Shown here piece after piece: positions 15,879-25,109 of a stretch of 64,000 nucleotides of DNA. This DNA comes from Alloprevotella sp. (GTDB lineage: Bacteria; Bacteroidota; Bacteroidia; Bacteroidales; Bacteroidaceae). Each line of letters opens with the position of its first letter. The stretch's first letter is position 1. The DNA lies in the NCBI GenBank assembly GCA_017471505.1, contig JAFUTC010000002.1:1-64000 (forward strand), written 5' to 3'. A program made the translations under genes and the position numbers. The notes under the pieces are model-generated. The model made no database searches. It worked only from the letters and a program-made list of their open reading frames with translations, and was not told the DNA's origin.

Positions 15879-16496
15879 ATGGACATAAAAAAAGCCGAGT
15901 TTATCATCAGCGCCGCCAAGTTAGGCCAATGCCCACCGACCACCTGTCCGGAATACGCATTCATCGGTCGAAGCAATGTAGGCAAGAGTTCCCTGATTAA
16001 CATGCTCACGGGGCGCAAAGGACTTGCAAAGACTTCGGCCACACCCGGCAAGACGCTCCTGATTAACTTCTTCAAGATAGACGACCGCTGGATGCTTGTC
16101 GACCTCCCCGGCTATGGCTATGCAAAGCGCGGAAAGGCGGTGCAGGAAGACTTGAAGCGCATCATCGAGTCGTATGTCTTTCAGCGTGAGCCACTCATCT
16201 GTCTTTTCGTGCTGGTGGACATTCGTCTGGAGCCGCAAAAGATTGACCTCGAATTTATCCATAGTCTTGGTGAACAAGGAGTGCCTTTTGCCATCATCTT
16301 TACCAAAGCCGACAAGGTGTCGGGTAGTAAGGCGCAGCAAAACATGGCAGCATTCAAGCGGAAACTCCATGAAGAGTGGGAGGAACTGCCTCCGATGTTT
16401 GCCACCAGCAGTGCTTCGCGTGCCGGCCGCCATGAAGTGCTCGACTACATCGATTCCATCAACCAACAACTGCTTGCAAGCAACCCAAAGCCGTGA
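15879..16496 (+). CDS. engB: Ribosome biogenesis GTP-binding protein EngB (YsxC/YihA)
   Basis: The 205-residue GTPase has the P-loop GRSNVGKSS (30-38), the switch I region SATPGKT, the G3 motif DLPGYGYAK, the G4 motif TKAD and the G5 segment ATSSASR. EngB is needed for late assembly of the 50S subunit. The length is typical. Its stop overlaps the GTG start of the following histidine kinase (GTGA), which couples the two. Confidence 0.95.
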   Translation: MDIKKAEFIISAAKLGQCPPTTCPEYAFIGRSNVGKSSLINMLTGRKGLAKTSATPGKTLLINFFKIDDRWMLVDLPGYGYAKRGKAVQEDLKRIIESYVFQREPLICLFVLVDIRLEPQKIDLEFIHSLGEQGVPFAIIFTKADKVSGSKAQQNMAAFKRKLHEEWEELPPMFATSSASRAGRHEVLDYIDSINQQLLASNPKP

Positions 16497-17668
16497 TCAA
16501 CCGGACGCTCAAAATAGTATTTCTGCTCACGTCACTGCTCATTGCCGCAGTTTCGCTATGGGTGAGCAACTCGCTCATATCCGATCTGAAAAAGCAAGAG
16601 ATGCAGCGTGTCGAAATATGGGCCGAAGCAATGCGTTCGTTTATGGAGGCCGACGAAACCACAGACCTAAACCTGGTTTGGCATGTGCTGAATGACAACA
16701 ACACCATACCTGTGGTTGCGCTCTACGATAACGGCCAGGTTTTTGCCGCCAGAAACGTAGCCATACCCCAAGACAGCATCGAGGCCGCCCTTTCCGACAG
16801 CTTGACAACTGACCACCAACAACTGCTTTCGACCCTCAAGGCACGGGCTGCCATAATGAAACGCAACGGCACCTGCCTTGAAACACCGCTAAACGATAAG
16901 ACTTCCATCACTGTATGCTATGAGTCGTCGCTACTACTCAAGCGCCTGACTTGGTTCCCTTATATCCAGCTCGCCGTAGTGGCTCTGCTTCTGTTGCTGG
17001 CCTTTGCGGTGCTTTTGGCAGCCAAGCGCAACGAGCAAAACAAGGTTTGGGTAGGACTGTCGCGTGAGACTGCACACCAACTGGGCACTCCGCTGTCCTC
17101 GCTGATGGCTGGCGCGGCCATCCTGCACGAAGAAAATCCCGACAACCCCTTGCTGACTGAGATAGACAAGGACATAAACCGACTGCAACTAATAGCCGAA
17201 CGCTTCTCAAAAATAGGTTCCGTGCCCGTGCTGGAGTTGCAGCCGTTGCAAACCGTATTGGAACGTGTGGTTTCCTACCTGCAGAAACGCACAGGCAGCC
17301 ACATCGAGTTCGTGCAAGAGTTCCCCGAATCCGCCGTATATGCCCGCGTCAATGCCCCCTTGTTCGAATGGGTTATAGAAAACTTGTCGAAAAACGCAAT
17401 AGACGCCATGGGCGGCGAAGGACGGCTCACCATACGGATAGCAGAGACCTCGCAGCACATTATCACTGAGGTGTCGGACACCGGCAAAGGAATAGCGAAG
17501 AAAAACTGGCGGCGCGTATTCAAGCCCGGCTATACAACCAAGGCACGCGGCTGGGGACTCGGTCTGTCGCTGGCTCGGAGAATCGTGGAAGAGTATCACC
17601 GCGGAAAAATATTCGTTAAGACAAGTTCGCCCGAGGGAACCACGTTCTGCATCCAACTGAAGAAATAG
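16493..17668 (+). CDS. Membrane sensor histidine kinase without adjacent response regulator
   Basis: A 391-residue kinase starting with GTG: membrane helix at 7-25, a periplasmic sensor of about 125 residues, a second helix at about 158-177, then the dimerisation domain with the phospho-acceptor His195 ([14 protein letters not shown]) and an ATPase domain with an N-box in [16 protein letters not shown]1 DTGKGIAKK and G2 [11 protein letters not shown]. There is no HAMP domain. The sensor holds few motifs, so the signal is unknown. No response regulator is next to it, and the ribosome-assembly GTPase upstream overlaps it by four bases. Confidence 0.9.
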   Translation: MINRTLKIVFLLTSLLIAAVSLWVSNSLISDLKKQEMQRVEIWAEAMRSFMEADETTDLNLVWHVLNDNNTIPVVALYDNGQVFAARNVAIPQDSIEAALSDSLTTDHQQLLSTLKARAAIMKRNGTCLETPLNDKTSITVCYESSLLLKRLTWFPYIQLAVVALLLLLAFAVLLAAKRNEQNKVWVGLSRETAHQLGTPLSSLMAGAAILHEENPDNPLLTEIDKDINRLQLIAERFSKIGSVPVLELQPLQTVLERVVSYLQKRTGSHIEFVQEFPESAVYARVNAPLFEWVIENLSKNAIDAMGGEGRLTIRIAETSQHIITEVSDTGKGIAKKNWRRVFKPGYTTKARGWGLGLSLARRIVEEYHRGKIFVKTSSPEGTTFCIQLKK

Positions 17669-17723
17669 CCACCAGCGCTATCGCACCCATCCTCATCCCT
17701 ATAAAACACTTTTTTCGACCTAT

Positions 17724-19067
17724 ATGATAAAAGTTATCACTTATGGCACCTACGATCTTCTGCACTACGGCCACGTCAGGCTGCTAGAGCGCGCCAAGGC
17801 ATTAGGCGACTATCTGATTGTGGGAGTAACCGCCGATTCGTTCGACCAGGCCCGCGGAAAAATTAACGTACAGCAATCGCTCGTAGAACGCATTGAAGCC
17901 GTCCGCGCCACAGGACTGGCCGACGAAATCATTGTGGAAGAATACGACGGTCAAAAGATTGATGACATCCGTCGCTATGGCATCGACGTGTTTGCCATTG
18001 GTTCCGACTGGCAAGGCCGTTTCGACTACCTCAACGACTATTGCCGCGTGGTGTATCTCGAGCGAACCGACGGCGTGTCAAGCACCGAACTGCGGGCGCA
18101 ACAGAGAAACACGCGCATCGGTCTCGTGGGCGAACTCAACATGGTAAACAAATTCGAGGCGGAGTCGCACTTCGTGAACGGCGTCACTATTTCAGGCTTC
18201 TATGCCGCCGAGCAAAGTTTTCTGTCGGATGCAATTGTCAACCTGCCGCTTAAGGCAACGAGCCTGGACGAACTGCTCGATGCCAGCGACGCCATATATA
18301 TTGTCTCGCATCCCTCGCTTCACTACCGGCAGGCCAAGCAAGCCCTGCTGCGCGGCAAGCATGTCATCTGCGAAGCCCCCAGCTCGCTGTCGGCATCTGA
18401 ATGGGACGAACTGCAAGCCTTGTCCAAGGAACACAACTGCATATTAATGGACTCGATTAAGACGGCCTATTCGCTCGCCTATTCGAGATTGCTGCTGCTG
18501 GCAAAGAGCGGCAAAATCGGAAAAATAGTTTCTGTCGATGCCGTATGCACCAGCCTGACCGACTTAGCCATGAAGCAAGGCAAAGACCTATCGCACACGT
18601 GGAACAGCATGTGCCAGTGGGGACCAACAGCCTTGCTTCCGGTGTTTCAACTATTGGGCACGCAATATGTAGAGAAGTCGGTGGTCAGCCACTACTCCGA
18701 CGAACACGAAGGCTTCGACCTCTTCACGAAAGCCTCCTACATCTATCCCGATGCAGTAGCCTCGGTGAAGGTCGGAAAGGGTGTCAAGTCGGAAGGCGAA
18801 TTGGTCATCTCCGGCACAAAGGGCTACATCTATGTACCTGCCCCCTGGTGGAAGAACGCATACTTCGAAATCCGCTATGAAAACCCGGCCGACAATATGC
18901 GATACTTCTATCAAAACGACGGAGAGGGCATTCGCTACATGATTATGTCCTTTTTGCAGTCTATCGCCCACAACCGCCACCTCACCTATATACAGCCGGA
19001 AGTCTCAAGGGCTATTGTCGGCGAAATCGACTATTTCACCCACTCGGGAAAGGTTCGGAAAATCTGA
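17724..19067 (+). CDS. Cytidylyltransferase (TagD-like) fused to a Gfo/Idh/MocA-type oxidoreductase domain
   Basis: The 447-residue protein has two parts. Residues 1-130 match glycerol-3-phosphate cytidylyltransferase: GTYDLLHYGHVRLLERAK with the HxGH motif and RTDGVSSTELR (the RTxGxSTT signature). Residues 133-447 look like a Gfo/Idh/MocA dehydrogenase: a degenerate Rossmann start GLVGELNMV, SDAIYIVSHPSLHYRQAKQA, GKHVICEAP, and a C-terminal sheet domain. The usual EKP lysine is Ala here (E217-A218-P219) and the dinucleotide glycines are poor, so dehydrogenase activity is doubtful. It may make a CDP-activated polyol for a surface glycan. The sulfatase gene starts 8 bases later. Confidence 0.82.
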   Translation: MIKVITYGTYDLLHYGHVRLLERAKALGDYLIVGVTADSFDQARGKINVQQSLVERIEAVRATGLADEIIVEEYDGQKIDDIRRYGIDVFAIGSDWQGRFDYLNDYCRVVYLERTDGVSSTELRAQQRNTRIGLVGELNMVNKFEAESHFVNGVTISGFYAAEQSFLSDAIVNLPLKATSLDELLDASDAIYIVSHPSLHYRQAKQALLRGKHVICEAPSSLSASEWDELQALSKEHNCILMDSIKTAYSLAYSRLLLLAKSGKIGKIVSVDAVCTSLTDLAMKQGKDLSHTWNSMCQWGPTALLPVFQLLGTQYVEKSVVSHYSDEHEGFDLFTKASYIYPDAVASVKVGKGVKSEGELVISGTKGYIYVPAPWWKNAYFEIRYENPADNMRYFYQNDGEGIRYMIMSFLQSIAHNRHLTYIQPEVSRAIVGEIDYFTHSGKVRKI

Positions 19068-19074
19068 CACGCCT

Positions 19075-20619
19075 ATGAAACGCAACCGACTGATTGGCCT
19101 CTCGGCCGGCGCGCTTATATGCACCGGTTCCGCGGCACAGACGCAGCCCAACATCCTGCTCTTTCTGGTGGACGACATGGGCTGGCAGGAAACCAGCGTA
19201 CCCTTCTACAGCGAACGGACGCCACTTAACGACCGCTACCATACGCCGAACATGGAACGGCTGGCTCAGCGCGGCGTGAAGTTTATGGAAGCCTACGCAT
19301 GCGCCATTTCCTCGCCCTCGCGCTGCAGTCTGCTGTCGGGAATGAACGCTGCTCGCCACCGCGTCACTAATTGGACGCTCCGCTACGACGAGATGACCGA
19401 CATGAAAGACCCAGACTTCGCCGTGCCCGACTGGAACTACAACGGAATACAACCTGACACTGTCTCGTCCGATAAGGACCGGAAAAACACCACCCTTATC
19501 ACCGCGCTACCGCAGTTGCTGAAGGACAACGGCTATCATACCATCCACTGCGGAAAGGCACATTTCGGCGCACAGCATACGGCCGGAGCCGACCCGCGCA
19601 GTTTTGGATTTGAGGTCAATATTGCCGGCGCAGCAAACGGCGGACCTGCCAGTTACCTGGCCACCGACAATTTCGGCACAGGCGACTTCCATGTGGAAGG
19701 ACTCGAGGCCTATCACGGCAAAAACATATTCCTGACCGAGGCACTTACCCAAGAAGCCATCAAGGCGCTTAAGGAACACATTCAGCGCAACGACCAGTCG
19801 GACCAGAAGAAGCCGTTTTTCCTCTACATGTCGCACTATGCCATCCACATTCCCTATGACGCCGACCCGCGCTTCACTCCGAACTACCGCGAAGCCAATG
19901 GCGAGGGAAAAATGGACCGACTTCTCGGCCAGCGCCTCAGCAACAGCGAAATCAGCCATGCGGCACTCATCGAAGGAATGGACAAGAGCCTGGGCGACTT
20001 GATGGACTTCCTCGACGAGCGGCCCGACGTGGCAGCCAACACCATCATCCTGTTCATGTCGGACAACGGCGGACAGGCCATCGGCCCAAGGCAGGGACGC
20101 CACAACTACGACCAAAACTTCCCGGCAAGGGGCGGAAAAGGCTCGGCCCTGCTCGGAGGAATACGCGAGCCTATGATTGTGAGTTGGCCGGGCGTCACGC
20201 AGGGCGGAACCACCAACGAGAGCCGCGTCATGATAGAGGACTTCTTCCCCACCCTGCTCGACATGGCCGGCATACGCCACTACCGCACCTCCCAGACTAT
20301 CGACGGAAAAAGTTTCGCCCCGGTTCTGCGCAAGGGCAAGCGTCAGGCCGACCGACAACTCATTTGGCACTACCCGAATCTTTGGACCGATGGAATATAC
20401 GAAGCTGACGGCTACGGGCCCTACTCGGCCATCATGCGCGGCGACTATCAGTTAATCTATTTCTACAAGACCGGCCACAGCGTGCTCTATAACATCCGCA
20501 CCGACATCAGTCAGACCCACGACCTCGCCGCCGAAAAACCGCGGCTGCATAAGCGGATGCTCCGACGCCTGTGGCATGCGCTCGAAAAAGTCAACGCACA
20601 GATTCCGCCCCATAAGTAA
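19075..20619 (+). CDS. Sulfatase (arylsulfatase family, serine-type active site)
   Basis: From MKRNRLIGLS the protein has 514 residues and a signal peptide ending near GSAAQ. The N-terminal metal site LVDDMGW and the sulfatase signature S79-S-P-S-R83 followed by CSLLSG are present, then HCGKAHFG and FMSDNGG. The active-site residue is serine, so the enzyme needs an anaerobic maturase (anSME) to form formylglycine. Such exported sulfatases desulfate host glycans such as mucin or glycosaminoglycans; the exact substrate is not clear. It follows the cytidylyltransferase fusion by 8 bases. The stop codon lies where repeat array B begins. Confidence 0.92.
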   Translation: MKRNRLIGLSAGALICTGSAAQTQPNILLFLVDDMGWQETSVPFYSERTPLNDRYHTPNMERLAQRGVKFMEAYACAISSPSRCSLLSGMNAARHRVTNWTLRYDEMTDMKDPDFAVPDWNYNGIQPDTVSSDKDRKNTTLITALPQLLKDNGYHTIHCGKAHFGAQHTAGADPRSFGFEVNIAGAANGGPASYLATDNFGTGDFHVEGLEAYHGKNIFLTEALTQEAIKALKEHIQRNDQSDQKKPFFLYMSHYAIHIPYDADPRFTPNYREANGEGKMDRLLGQRLSNSEISHAALIEGMDKSLGDLMDFLDERPDVAANTIILFMSDNGGQAIGPRQGRHNYDQNFPARGGKGSALLGGIREPMIVSWPGVTQGGTTNESRVMIEDFFPTLLDMAGIRHYRTSQTIDGKSFAPVLRKGKRQADRQLIWHYPNLWTDGIYEADGYGPYSAIMRGDYQLIYFYKTGHSVLYNIRTDISQTHDLAAEKPRLHKRMLRRLWHALEKVNAQIPPHK

Positions 20620-20628
20620 TCCTGAAAA

Positions 20629-20746
20629 TTGTATAATACAATCGCCGAATTGCATTATATAATTTCGAAATTGCATTATGGAATTCTGAACTTGCATTAT
20701 GGAATTTACCGATTTCATAATGCAATTTTTTCATTTCCCATTTACG
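20629..20746. repeat. 21-base phased repeat array B (five units plus shifted terminal unit)
   Basis: Cores start at 20633 (ATAATA), 20654 (ATTATA), 20675, 20696 and 20717, each 21 bases apart; typical flanks are TTGC before and GAATTT after. A possible terminal unit, CCCATTTAC, has its core at 20740, 23 bases after the last. The array starts 14 bases after the sulfatase stop, and one period before the first unit the stop region itself reads ATAAGTAAT. It ends about 100 bases before the tRNA-Ser promoter. Confidence 0.9.
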
Positions 20747-20843
20747 TGTCGCCATGCCCCATTCTACGGACACGGAACGACTATGCCGCCCACCGATTTC
20801 ATAAAAATTCGAATCCGTTGCCCTTGTTTTTGAAATTTTCCTA

Positions 20844-20851
20844 TATCTTTG
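20844..20851 (+). promoter_or_regulatory. -7 promoter element of tRNA-Ser
   Basis: TATCTTTG matches TAnnTTTG; TTG at 20824-20826 lies 17 bases upstream. The tRNA 5' end is 28 bases downstream. Confidence 0.6.
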
Positions 20852-20878
20852 CACCCGATTTTAATAATCATCTCGACT

Positions 20879-20966
20879 GGAAAGGTGCTCGAGTGGTTGA
20901 AGAGGCACGCCTGGAAAGCGTGTAACCGGCAAAACTGGTTCGTAGGTTCGAATCCTATCCTTTCCG
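20879..20966 (+). tRNA. tRNA-Ser (GGA)
   Basis: Acceptor strands GGAAAGG and CCTTTCC pair; the anticodon loop CTGGAAA has anticodon GGA; a long variable arm (GTAACCGGCAAAACTGGTTC region) and the T-arm GGTTCGAATCC are present. The length of 88 bases without CCA fits a class II serine tRNA. CCA is not encoded. Confidence 0.96.
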
Positions 20967-20967
20967 C

Positions 20968-21006
20968 AAAAAGGGTTTCACGACAAAAAGTCGCGAAACC
21001 CTTTTT
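20968..21006 (+). terminator. Terminator of tRNA-Ser
   Basis: An inverted repeat of about 17 bases with one mismatch (20968-20984 with 20990-21006) ends in TTTTT. It lies 2 bases after the tRNA and before the end of the convergent oxidoreductase gene, so it may serve both. Confidence 0.85.
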
Positions 21007-21039
21007 CATTGCCTTATGGTGCCAAGCGGTTTCCTACGG

Positions 21040-22491
21040 TCAGAACAGGCGGTCGGCCACTTTTCCATTGCGCTTCAGGTTCTCCACAAACACATCAATC
21101 TTGCGCATCTCCTCGGGAATATCGATGCGCTGCGGACATTCGGGAACGCAGTGCCCGCAAGCAATGCAATGATTGGCCTGACGGAGGCGCGGAACGCTCC
21201 GGTCGTAGCCCACCAGGAAGGCACGGCGGCGCCGGCGGAAATCGGCGTGCTGCCGCTCGTTGGGCATATTGCCCTCGCGGATGCACTTGTTGTAGTGGGA
21301 GAAAATGCCGGGAATGTCGATGCCATAAGGGCAGGGCATGCAGTAATTGCACTCGTTGCAGGGAATGGTATTGAGATTGTAGATGTCGTTAGCAATCTCC
21401 ATGAGAAAAGCATCCTCCTCGGGCGAGATGGGAACAAGCGGCGAATAGGTGGCAATATTCTCCTGCAGATGTTCCATATAGGTCATTCCGCTCAGTACGG
21501 TCAGCACACCCGCCGGAGTACCCGCATAGCGGAAAGCCCACGAGGCCACGCTGGCTTCGGGATTGCGCCGCTTCATTTTCTCAACAATGTAGTCGGGCAC
21601 ATTAGCCAGTCGGCCGCCAAGCAAGGGTTCCATGATGACGGCTGGTATGCCGCGCCTCTGCAGTTCGGCATATAGATATTTGGCGTCCGTATTGCGTTCG
21701 TTGATTTCATTGGCCCATTCCCAGTCGAGATAGTTGAGTTCAATCTGCACAAAGTCCCAGTGGTAGCGACCTTCGTCGTGCCAGGCCAGCAACTTGTCGA
21801 ACACCGCCACGTCGCCGTGGTAGGAGAAACCCAGGTTACGGATGCGGCCGCGCTTCTGCTGTTCCACCAGCCAGTCCAATATGCCGTTGTCCATATAGCG
21901 CGCGTCGAACGTCTCCATACTATCGAGTTCCCGACCGTCAAGCGTACGGCCCGTGCCGCCAATCGCATGCAACAGCAGATAATCAACATAGTCCACCTGC
22001 AATTCCCTAAGCGACTGCTCAAACATCTCTATCGACTCAGTCCGTCCCCATGTGCTCGGGGCAAAATTAATCAGTTTGGTAGCCACAAAGTATTCGGAAC
22101 GCTTATGGCGGTGCAGGGCAATGCCCGTGCATCCCTCTGATTTTCCCATGCAGTAGGCAGGCGATGTGTCGAAATAGTTCACTCCGTGCTCAATGGCATA
22201 GTCTATCTGCCGATTGACCATTTCCTGGTCGATTTCGGCCTCTGGATTGTCGCGGAGCGAGCCACCTCCCACCACGGGCAACCGCATCATGCCGTAGCCC
22301 AACAGCGAAACCTTTTCGCCGGTCTTGGGATTGGTTCGATACTCCATCGTTCCACCGGACTCCGATGCGTAGCCGGCCGCCGTCGGACTGAGGTGCCGCT
22401 TGCAGGCCGTGAGCAATGCCGAGCCGCCAACGACTCCCAGACCGAGAGCCTTGACAAATTCGCGACGGTTCATATTTTTTTTCATAGTCAT
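21040..22491 (-). CDS. Tat-exported aldo/keto reductase with ferredoxin-type C-terminus
   Basis: The 483-residue protein has a twin-arginine signal (MNRREFVKALGLGVVGGSALL) that ends at a lipobox-like LTAC. The aldo/keto reductase barrel follows (LGYGMMRLP, YFDTSPAYCMGKSE, VATKL, DYLLLHAIGG). The C-terminal ~120 residues carry two cysteine sets, CNECNYCMPCPYGIDIP and CIACGHCVPECPQRIDIP, for two [4Fe-4S] clusters. It is the last gene of the tatA-tatC-ferredoxin operon, so it is probably a Tat substrate encoded with its exporter. The redox partner is probably the upstream membrane ferredoxin protein. Confidence 0.88.
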   Translation of the reverse strand: MTMKKNMNRREFVKALGLGVVGGSALLTACKRHLSPTAAGYASESGGTMEYRTNPKTGEKVSLLGYGMMRLPVVGGGSLRDNPEAEIDQEMVNRQIDYAIEHGVNYFDTSPAYCMGKSEGCTGIALHRHKRSEYFVATKLINFAPSTWGRTESIEMFEQSLRELQVDYVDYLLLHAIGGTGRTLDGRELDSMETFDARYMDNGILDWLVEQQKRGRIRNLGFSYHGDVAVFDKLLAWHDEGRYHWDFVQIELNYLDWEWANEINERNTDAKYLYAELQRRGIPAVIMEPLLGGRLANVPDYIVEKMKRRNPEASVASWAFRYAGTPAGVLTVLSGMTYMEHLQENIATYSPLVPISPEEDAFLMEIANDIYNLNTIPCNECNYCMPCPYGIDIPGIFSHYNKCIREGNMPNERQHADFRRRRRAFLVGYDRSVPRLRQANHCIACGHCVPECPQRIDIPEEMRKIDVFVENLKRNGKVADRLF

Positions 22492-22503
22492 CTTGGCTTT
22501 TGA

Positions 22504-23982
22504 TTAGTTAAAACGATGCACTTCGTGGCCTTCCACATAGATGGCGCTGAAAGGTCGGGCCGGACAAACGTTTTCACAGGCGCCGCAACCGATGCAACGC
22601 GACTCGTCGACAGCAGGAACCTCGGGCGAATTTTCGTCGTCGGGGTTCACGGGCACCATCATTATGGCACCGGCCGGACAGTGGCGCATGCAGTTGCCGC
22701 ACTTTACGCCGTCGGTCAGGATGACGCAGTTCTGCCCCAGCCATACGGCATGTCCGATTTGAGTGGACGATTTGTCTTCGAGCGAGATGGGCTTGATGGC
22801 ACCCGTCGGACAGACTTCCGAACAACGATGACACTCGGGCCGGCAAAAACCACGCTCGTAACTCATGTGCGGCTGCAGAAACGCAGTCAGGTCGCTACCG
22901 GGCCGAAGCACCTGATTGGGACACTCGGAAACGCAAAGTTGGCAGGCGGTGCAATGCTTCGCGAAATGGGCTGTCGAAACAGACCCCGGCGGCGTAAGCC
23001 TTGTGCGGCGGGTCGGTTCCACCTTGTCCTCGATAGCCGCAAGTCCTCCGTCCACTTTCTTCTTTACCTGTGCCATGGCTCCCACGGCAGTAAACGACGC
23101 AAGCGACAGCAGCATGGAACGCCGCCCCTTATCGGGCTCGCCGGCAGGTGCTGTGGCGGCTTTCGGCGAATGCTTCGGATGAGCGTAGTGGAGTGCATCA
23201 AAACTGCATTGCTCTAAGCAATTGCCGCAGACCACACATCGGCTGTAATCGACAGAATGGGTTTTGAAATCAATACACGATGCTTTGCAGTTGCGCGAGC
23301 ATTTTCCGCAGTTCTTACACTTCTCCGTGTCGAAAAAGATGCGGAACCACGAGAAACGTGCCAATAGGCTCAGCATGGTTCCCACGGGACAGATGGTGTT
23401 GCAATAAGTGCGTCCGTAGCGCCAAGCCAGCCATCCGACGACAAGTAGTGTGGCGCCAGCCACTGCCACCGCCCAAATGCTCTTCAGCCATACTTCGTGG
23501 CCGTAGAACGCATAACTGTTGAAGTGGGCGGCTATGGCGGCGAGCACATTGTTACCCCAAGCATAGAGCGGGCCCAACAAATGGGTGGCTATCCGCCCAA
23601 AACTGCTGTAGGGGGCCAACAAAGAAACCACGGCGCCTATGCCCGCCGCAAAACAGCCAAGGAAAACGACCAGCATGCCATAGCGCAGCCATTTTTTTTC
23701 GGGCGAATAGGAATAATGATTCTTTTTCCGGTTCAGCCGGGCTATCAAGTCTTGCAAGATGCCAAGCGGACAAATCACGGAGCAATAGATGCGACCGAAA
23801 ACAAGGGTCAGCACAACCAGCCCGACTATGACGCCCACATTCAGAGCCAGCAGAGCCGGCCAAAACTGTATCTTGGCCAGCCAGCCGAGCCAGTGGTGCA
23901 GCGCTCCGCTTATGTCGAGAAACAACAGCGTTATTCCCACGAACGAGAACAGGGCTAATGCGCGACGAAACTTCTGTAGCAT
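22504..23982 (-). CDS. Membrane polyferredoxin: NapH-like part fused to NapG-like part
   Basis: A 492-residue protein. The N-terminal ~220 residues have four to five membrane helices with two CP motifs (CSVICPLGI, CNTICPVGT) as in NapH/CcoG. Two ferredoxin motifs follow (CKNCGKCSRNC, CVVCGNCLEQC). At about residue 300 there is a Tat-like stretch, GRRSMLLSLASFTAVGAMA, and after it several more [4Fe-4S] motifs (CTACQLCVSECP, CHRCSEVCP, CGNCMRHCP, CIGCGACENVCP). It probably passes electrons from the quinol pool to periplasmic acceptors. It lies 19 bases after tatC and 12 before the Tat-signal reductase. Confidence 0.87.
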   Translation of the reverse strand: MLQKFRRALALFSFVGITLLFLDISGALHHWLGWLAKIQFWPALLALNVGVIVGLVVLTLVFGRIYCSVICPLGILQDLIARLNRKKNHYSYSPEKKWLRYGMLVVFLGCFAAGIGAVVSLLAPYSSFGRIATHLLGPLYAWGNNVLAAIAAHFNSYAFYGHEVWLKSIWAVAVAGATLLVVGWLAWRYGRTYCNTICPVGTMLSLLARFSWFRIFFDTEKCKNCGKCSRNCKASCIDFKTHSVDYSRCVVCGNCLEQCSFDALHYAHPKHSPKAATAPAGEPDKGRRSMLLSLASFTAVGAMAQVKKKVDGGLAAIEDKVEPTRRTRLTPPGSVSTAHFAKHCTACQLCVSECPNQVLRPGSDLTAFLQPHMSYERGFCRPECHRCSEVCPTGAIKPISLEDKSSTQIGHAVWLGQNCVILTDGVKCGNCMRHCPAGAIMMVPVNPDDENSPEVPAVDESRCIGCGACENVCPARPFSAIYVEGHEVHRFN

Positions 23983-24001
23983 AAGTAGAAAGAATAAATT
24001 G

Positions 24002-24757
24002 TTACTGTTTTTTCTGCGAGATTTTCACAATGCCAATACTTGCCTCGTAGAGTAGCCATATAGGCAACGAAACTATCATAAGCGTGAATGCATCGGTGGT
24101 AGGGGTAATGATGGCCGCCACTATGAGGATGACCACGATGGCGTGGCGGCGGTAGCGCGACATCCATTCTGCACGCAAGACACCTATTTTTGCCAACAGC
24201 CACGATAAAGCTGGTATCTCGAACATCAGTCCGAACATCAGGCACATCAGCAGCAACGTATCAATATAACTGTTGAGCGTGAGCATGGTCTGGACCGACG
24301 CATCGACTTGATAGGTGCCGAGAAAGCGTACCGTAAGCGGAAAAATCAGCAGGTAGTTTATCGTCACTCCCACCATAAACAAAACGAACGACGCCACGAC
24401 CATAACCGACGAATAGCGACGTTCGTTATCATAGAGTGCAGGGGCCACAAACCGAAACAACTGATAAATGACATAGGGCGAGGCCACAATCAGTCCGCAG
24501 ACCAATGCCACCTTCATGTGCACCATGAACTGTTCGGTCAGTTGCGTATTGACGAGATGAATCGGCGGATTGTCTATGCCAATCCAATCAAGGAAGAAAA
24601 AATTGCCCTTGGCCGGCGCAAGCACCAGACGGAACACCGGCTCTTTGAACATAAAGCACACCACACCGGCCACTATCACAGCCAGCAACGCACGTATGAG
24701 CGTAGAGCGCAACTCCTCCAGATGCTCCCAAAAGTTCATGGTCGGCTCGTCGGACAT
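24002..24757 (-). CDS. tatC: Twin-arginine translocase subunit TatC
   Basis: A 251-residue protein starting MSDEPTMNFWEHLEELR, with the TatC N-terminal motif WEHLEELRSTLIRALLAVIV, six membrane helices and the characteristic FRFVAPALYDNERRYS and FGLMFEIPALSWLLAKIGV segments. TatC recognises the RR signal peptide in the membrane. The ATG at 24757 fits the family better than the earlier one. It is translated directly after tatA and precedes two genes for iron-sulfur proteins, one with an RR signal. Confidence 0.96.
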   Translation of the reverse strand: MSDEPTMNFWEHLEELRSTLIRALLAVIVAGVVCFMFKEPVFRLVLAPAKGNFFFLDWIGIDNPPIHLVNTQLTEQFMVHMKVALVCGLIVASPYVIYQLFRFVAPALYDNERRYSSVMVVASFVLFMVGVTINYLLIFPLTVRFLGTYQVDASVQTMLTLNSYIDTLLLMCLMFGLMFEIPALSWLLAKIGVLRAEWMSRYRRHAIVVILIVAAIITPTTDAFTLMIVSLPIWLLYEASIGIVKISQKKQ

Positions 24758-24772
24758 AAGCGGGCAAATCAA

Positions 24773-24967
24773 CTATTCGGGGTTATCTTTTTTCTCCTCT
24801 TCCTTTTTGGGCTCTTCGACGGGGTCGTTCATTCCAGCCTTAAAACTTTTCACGCCCTGCCCGAGGCTACGCATCAAAGCGGGTATTCTAGAGGCTCCGA
24901 AGAACAACAAAACGACCAGTGCAATAATGATAATTTCCTGAAGTCCTAAGATGTTTAATAGTACCAT
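24773..24967 (-). CDS. tatA: Sec-independent protein translocase TatA
   Basis: A 64-residue protein starting MVLLNILGLQEIIIIALVVL: one N-terminal membrane helix, the FGASRIPALMRSLGQGVKSFKAG amphipathic helix with its conserved Phe-Gly, and an acidic/lysine tail (EEPKKEEEKKDNPE). TatA forms the pore with TatC. There is no separate TatB, as in other Bacteroidetes. It is the first gene of the four-gene leftward operon, 15 bases before tatC. Confidence 0.95.
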   Translation of the reverse strand: MVLLNILGLQEIIIIALVVLLFFGASRIPALMRSLGQGVKSFKAGMNDPVEEPKKEEEKKDNPE

Positions 24968-25109
24968 AGCGTTACAAATGTAGGGTAAAAGGATAATAAT
25001 CGTTTTCACTTGCCTAAACGGCAGAAACTCCGTCCAATAGGCATATTCCATACAAAAATAAACATTTACAATATTTTCGCGACGGAATTACCTAAAACTT
25101 TTTTTCGGA

